Assembly: GCA_021732845.1 (NCBI GenBank)
Contig: JAKFUF010000120.1
Span: 1-48,346 of the forward strand
Source of the DNA: Planctomycetaceae bacterium
GTDB taxonomy: Bacteria > Planctomycetota > Planctomycetia > Planctomycetales > Planctomycetaceae
Reading direction: 5' to 3'
Length of the DNA stretch: 48,346 nt
Below the pieces are notes generated by a model. That model saw nothing but the letters and a program-made list of their open reading frames with translations, made no database searches and had not been told where the DNA came from. Positions 47,227-48,346 of this stretch are shown in pieces. Made by a program: the position numbers and the translations under genes. Within the stretch, counting starts at the first letter, position 1, and each line of letters starts with the position of its first letter.

Positions 47227-48252
47227 TTACTTTTTGGAGCCAAACCACGGGGGCGGACCCGGGACACAGTAGGGCAAGAGTGCAGCGACGACCTCGGCTG
47301 CCGACGCAGGCCGCAAGTCGCGGTCCTTTTCCATCATTCGCAGGATCAGCAGGGCAACCGGCGCGGGAACATCTGGAGCAAATCTACGGACATCGGGGGT
47401 GGGGGTGGAAAGATGCGCCACCCCCTTGGCGGGAATCGACACTGCCTCGTTGAATGGTGGGCGCCCGGCCAGAAAGGCGAAAAGGGTGCAGCCCAGCGAA
47501 TACAGGTCTGCTCGTCCGTCCAGCTCAACGAGCGATTCCCATTGCTCGGGTGCCATGTAATCGGGAGTGCCCAGACACTGGCCATACGAAATGTCGACGG
47601 GACGATCCTCACCCGTGATCCGCGCGAGGCCAAGGTCGAGGATTTTCACCTGCCCCTGGGTGCTCAGAAACAAGTTTGACGGTTTGACATCCCGGTGCAC
47701 CAGACAGTTCTGGTGCGCGTGCTGCAATCCCTCCGCCGCCTGCCGAATCAAATCGCAGGCCTGATGCAGGGGCATCCGCCCATGCTCCTGCAAGTGCTTC
47801 TGCAGGTCCCGACCAGGAACAAACTCCATCGTCAAATACATCATCCCGCCGCACTCACCGGCATCGAGCGCGCGGATAATGTTCGGATGATCGAGCCGCC
47901 CCACGGCGAGCATCTCGCGGCGAAACCGCTCCACGAATTCTGGTCCTGTCGTCAATTCGGGTTTCAACACCTTAAGGGCGACAATCTTCCGCAACATTTC
48001 ATGCTCTGCCATGTAGACCGCGCCCATGCCGCCACGCCCCAATTCCGACAAAATCCGATATTGGTTCAGCTTCTTGGGGAGTTCGCCATGTGCCAGTTCC
48101 GAATTGGTCTGCGTGACTCCCTGATGCTCCGCCATCGTGTCAGTCGTGGCTCGGGACAGTTCCGGAGGGGGAGCATGTAGGGGCGGTGGAGACCAAAAGA
48201 TCGATGAACTGGACTGCGGGCTGACCGGTTCTTTCGTTTTCTCGCCCGGCAC
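47227..48252 (-). CDS. Ser/Thr protein kinase (PknB-type), soluble
   Basis: This is a eukaryotic-like serine/threonine kinase, 341 residues, with the catalytic domain from about residue 65 to the C-terminus. It has no membrane segment or sensor region. The glycine loop is GRGGMGAVY (72-80), the ATP lysine Lys94 in VALKVL, the catalytic loop HRDVKPSN (Asp188), a DLG in place of DFG (206-208), and activation-segment end GTPDYMAPEQW. The N-terminal ~60 residues are Pro/Ser-rich. A GTG at 48252 or an ATG at 48135 may be the start; neither has a strong ribosome-binding site. The gene may be one of many such kinases in planctomycetes. Confidence 0.93.
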   Translation of the reverse strand: MPGEKTKEPVSPQSSSSIFWSPPPLHAPPPELSRATTDTMAEHQGVTQTNSELAHGELPKKLNQYRILSELGRGGMGAVYMAEHEMLRKIVALKVLKPELTTGPEFVERFRREMLAVGRLDHPNIIRALDAGECGGMMYLTMEFVPGRDLQKHLQEHGRMPLHQACDLIRQAAEGLQHAHQNCLVHRDVKPSNLFLSTQGQVKILDLGLARITGEDRPVDISYGQCLGTPDYMAPEQWESLVELDGRADLYSLGCTLFAFLAGRPPFNEAVSIPAKGVAHLSTPTPDVRRFAPDVPAPVALLILRMMEKDRDLRPASAAEVVAALLPYCVPGPPPWFGSKK

Positions 48253-48346
48253 GGATATGCTGGCGTCAAAAATTGACGGTGGACGAATCTTTAGCCCCGA
48301 GGGGGACGTTTCCTGAGCGCGGGGAAGGGCTGGGGCTGGAGTGGCC

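Overview
The window looks like chromosomal DNA of a planctomycete (Planctomycetota). This rests on gene content, not on a marker gene: two Tat-exported Gfo/Idh/MocA oxidoreductases, a giant propeller/HEAT/cytochrome c protein of the Pirellula/Verrucomicrobium heme-binding type, a leucine-rich-repeat lipoprotein, an ECF sigma factor next to an anti-sigma-like protein fused to a YfbK-type von Willebrand domain, and a soluble Ser/Thr kinase. Base composition is GC-rich. Several genes start with GTG or TTG. No phage, insertion sequence, CRISPR array or intact tRNA/rRNA gene was seen.

Layout. 1-816: three diverged copies of a repeat, open in one frame, then rarA. 2.2-10.9 kb: smc flanked by two Gfo/Idh oxidoreductases, a tRNA-like relic, and an orphan membrane-fusion protein. 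11.2-15.6 kb: two small conserved proteins, a small membrane protein and the LRR lipoprotein. 15.8-18.0 kb: sucCD. 18.1-24.8 kb: the HEAT/cytochrome c protein, a HEAT-like protein on the other strand, and a GAF-GAF-PAS adenylate cyclase. 25.2-29.9 kb: an ECF sigma factor preceded by a large hairpin, the anti-sigma/VWA protein and a membrane protein. 30.5-33.3 kb: gyrA. 33.4-36.6 kb, minus strand: a membrane coiled-coil protein, a Bax-inhibitor-like protein, acpS, a LolD-like ATPase and a YceK-like lipoprotein. 36.8-40.1 kb: hpf, ptsN, ptsH, ptsI. 40.6-43.8 kb: an RNase E/G, rplU and thyX. 44.0-48.3 kb, minus strand: a degenerate ketosynthase, a TerC-family protein and a Ser/Thr kinase.

The units most likely to act together are four. 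hpf-ptsN-ptsH-ptsI is a complete phosphorelay without a sugar permease, in an order resembling the proteobacterial nitrogen-PTS locus. The ECF sigma factor and the anti-sigma/VWA protein probably form a signalling pair. sucCD encode both subunits of succinyl-CoA ligase. acpS and the ATPase are 23 bp apart on the minus strand.

The most notable observations are a ketosynthase homologue that has lost its active-site Cys and one catalytic His behind a ~495-nt leader with a near-consensus promoter, the hpf-PTS cluster with an HPr lacking the regulatory serine, a GyrA with unusual residues at the quinolone-contact positions, the sigma/VWA pair, and palindromes built of 8-9 nt units. All family assignments come from reading motifs; no database search was possible.
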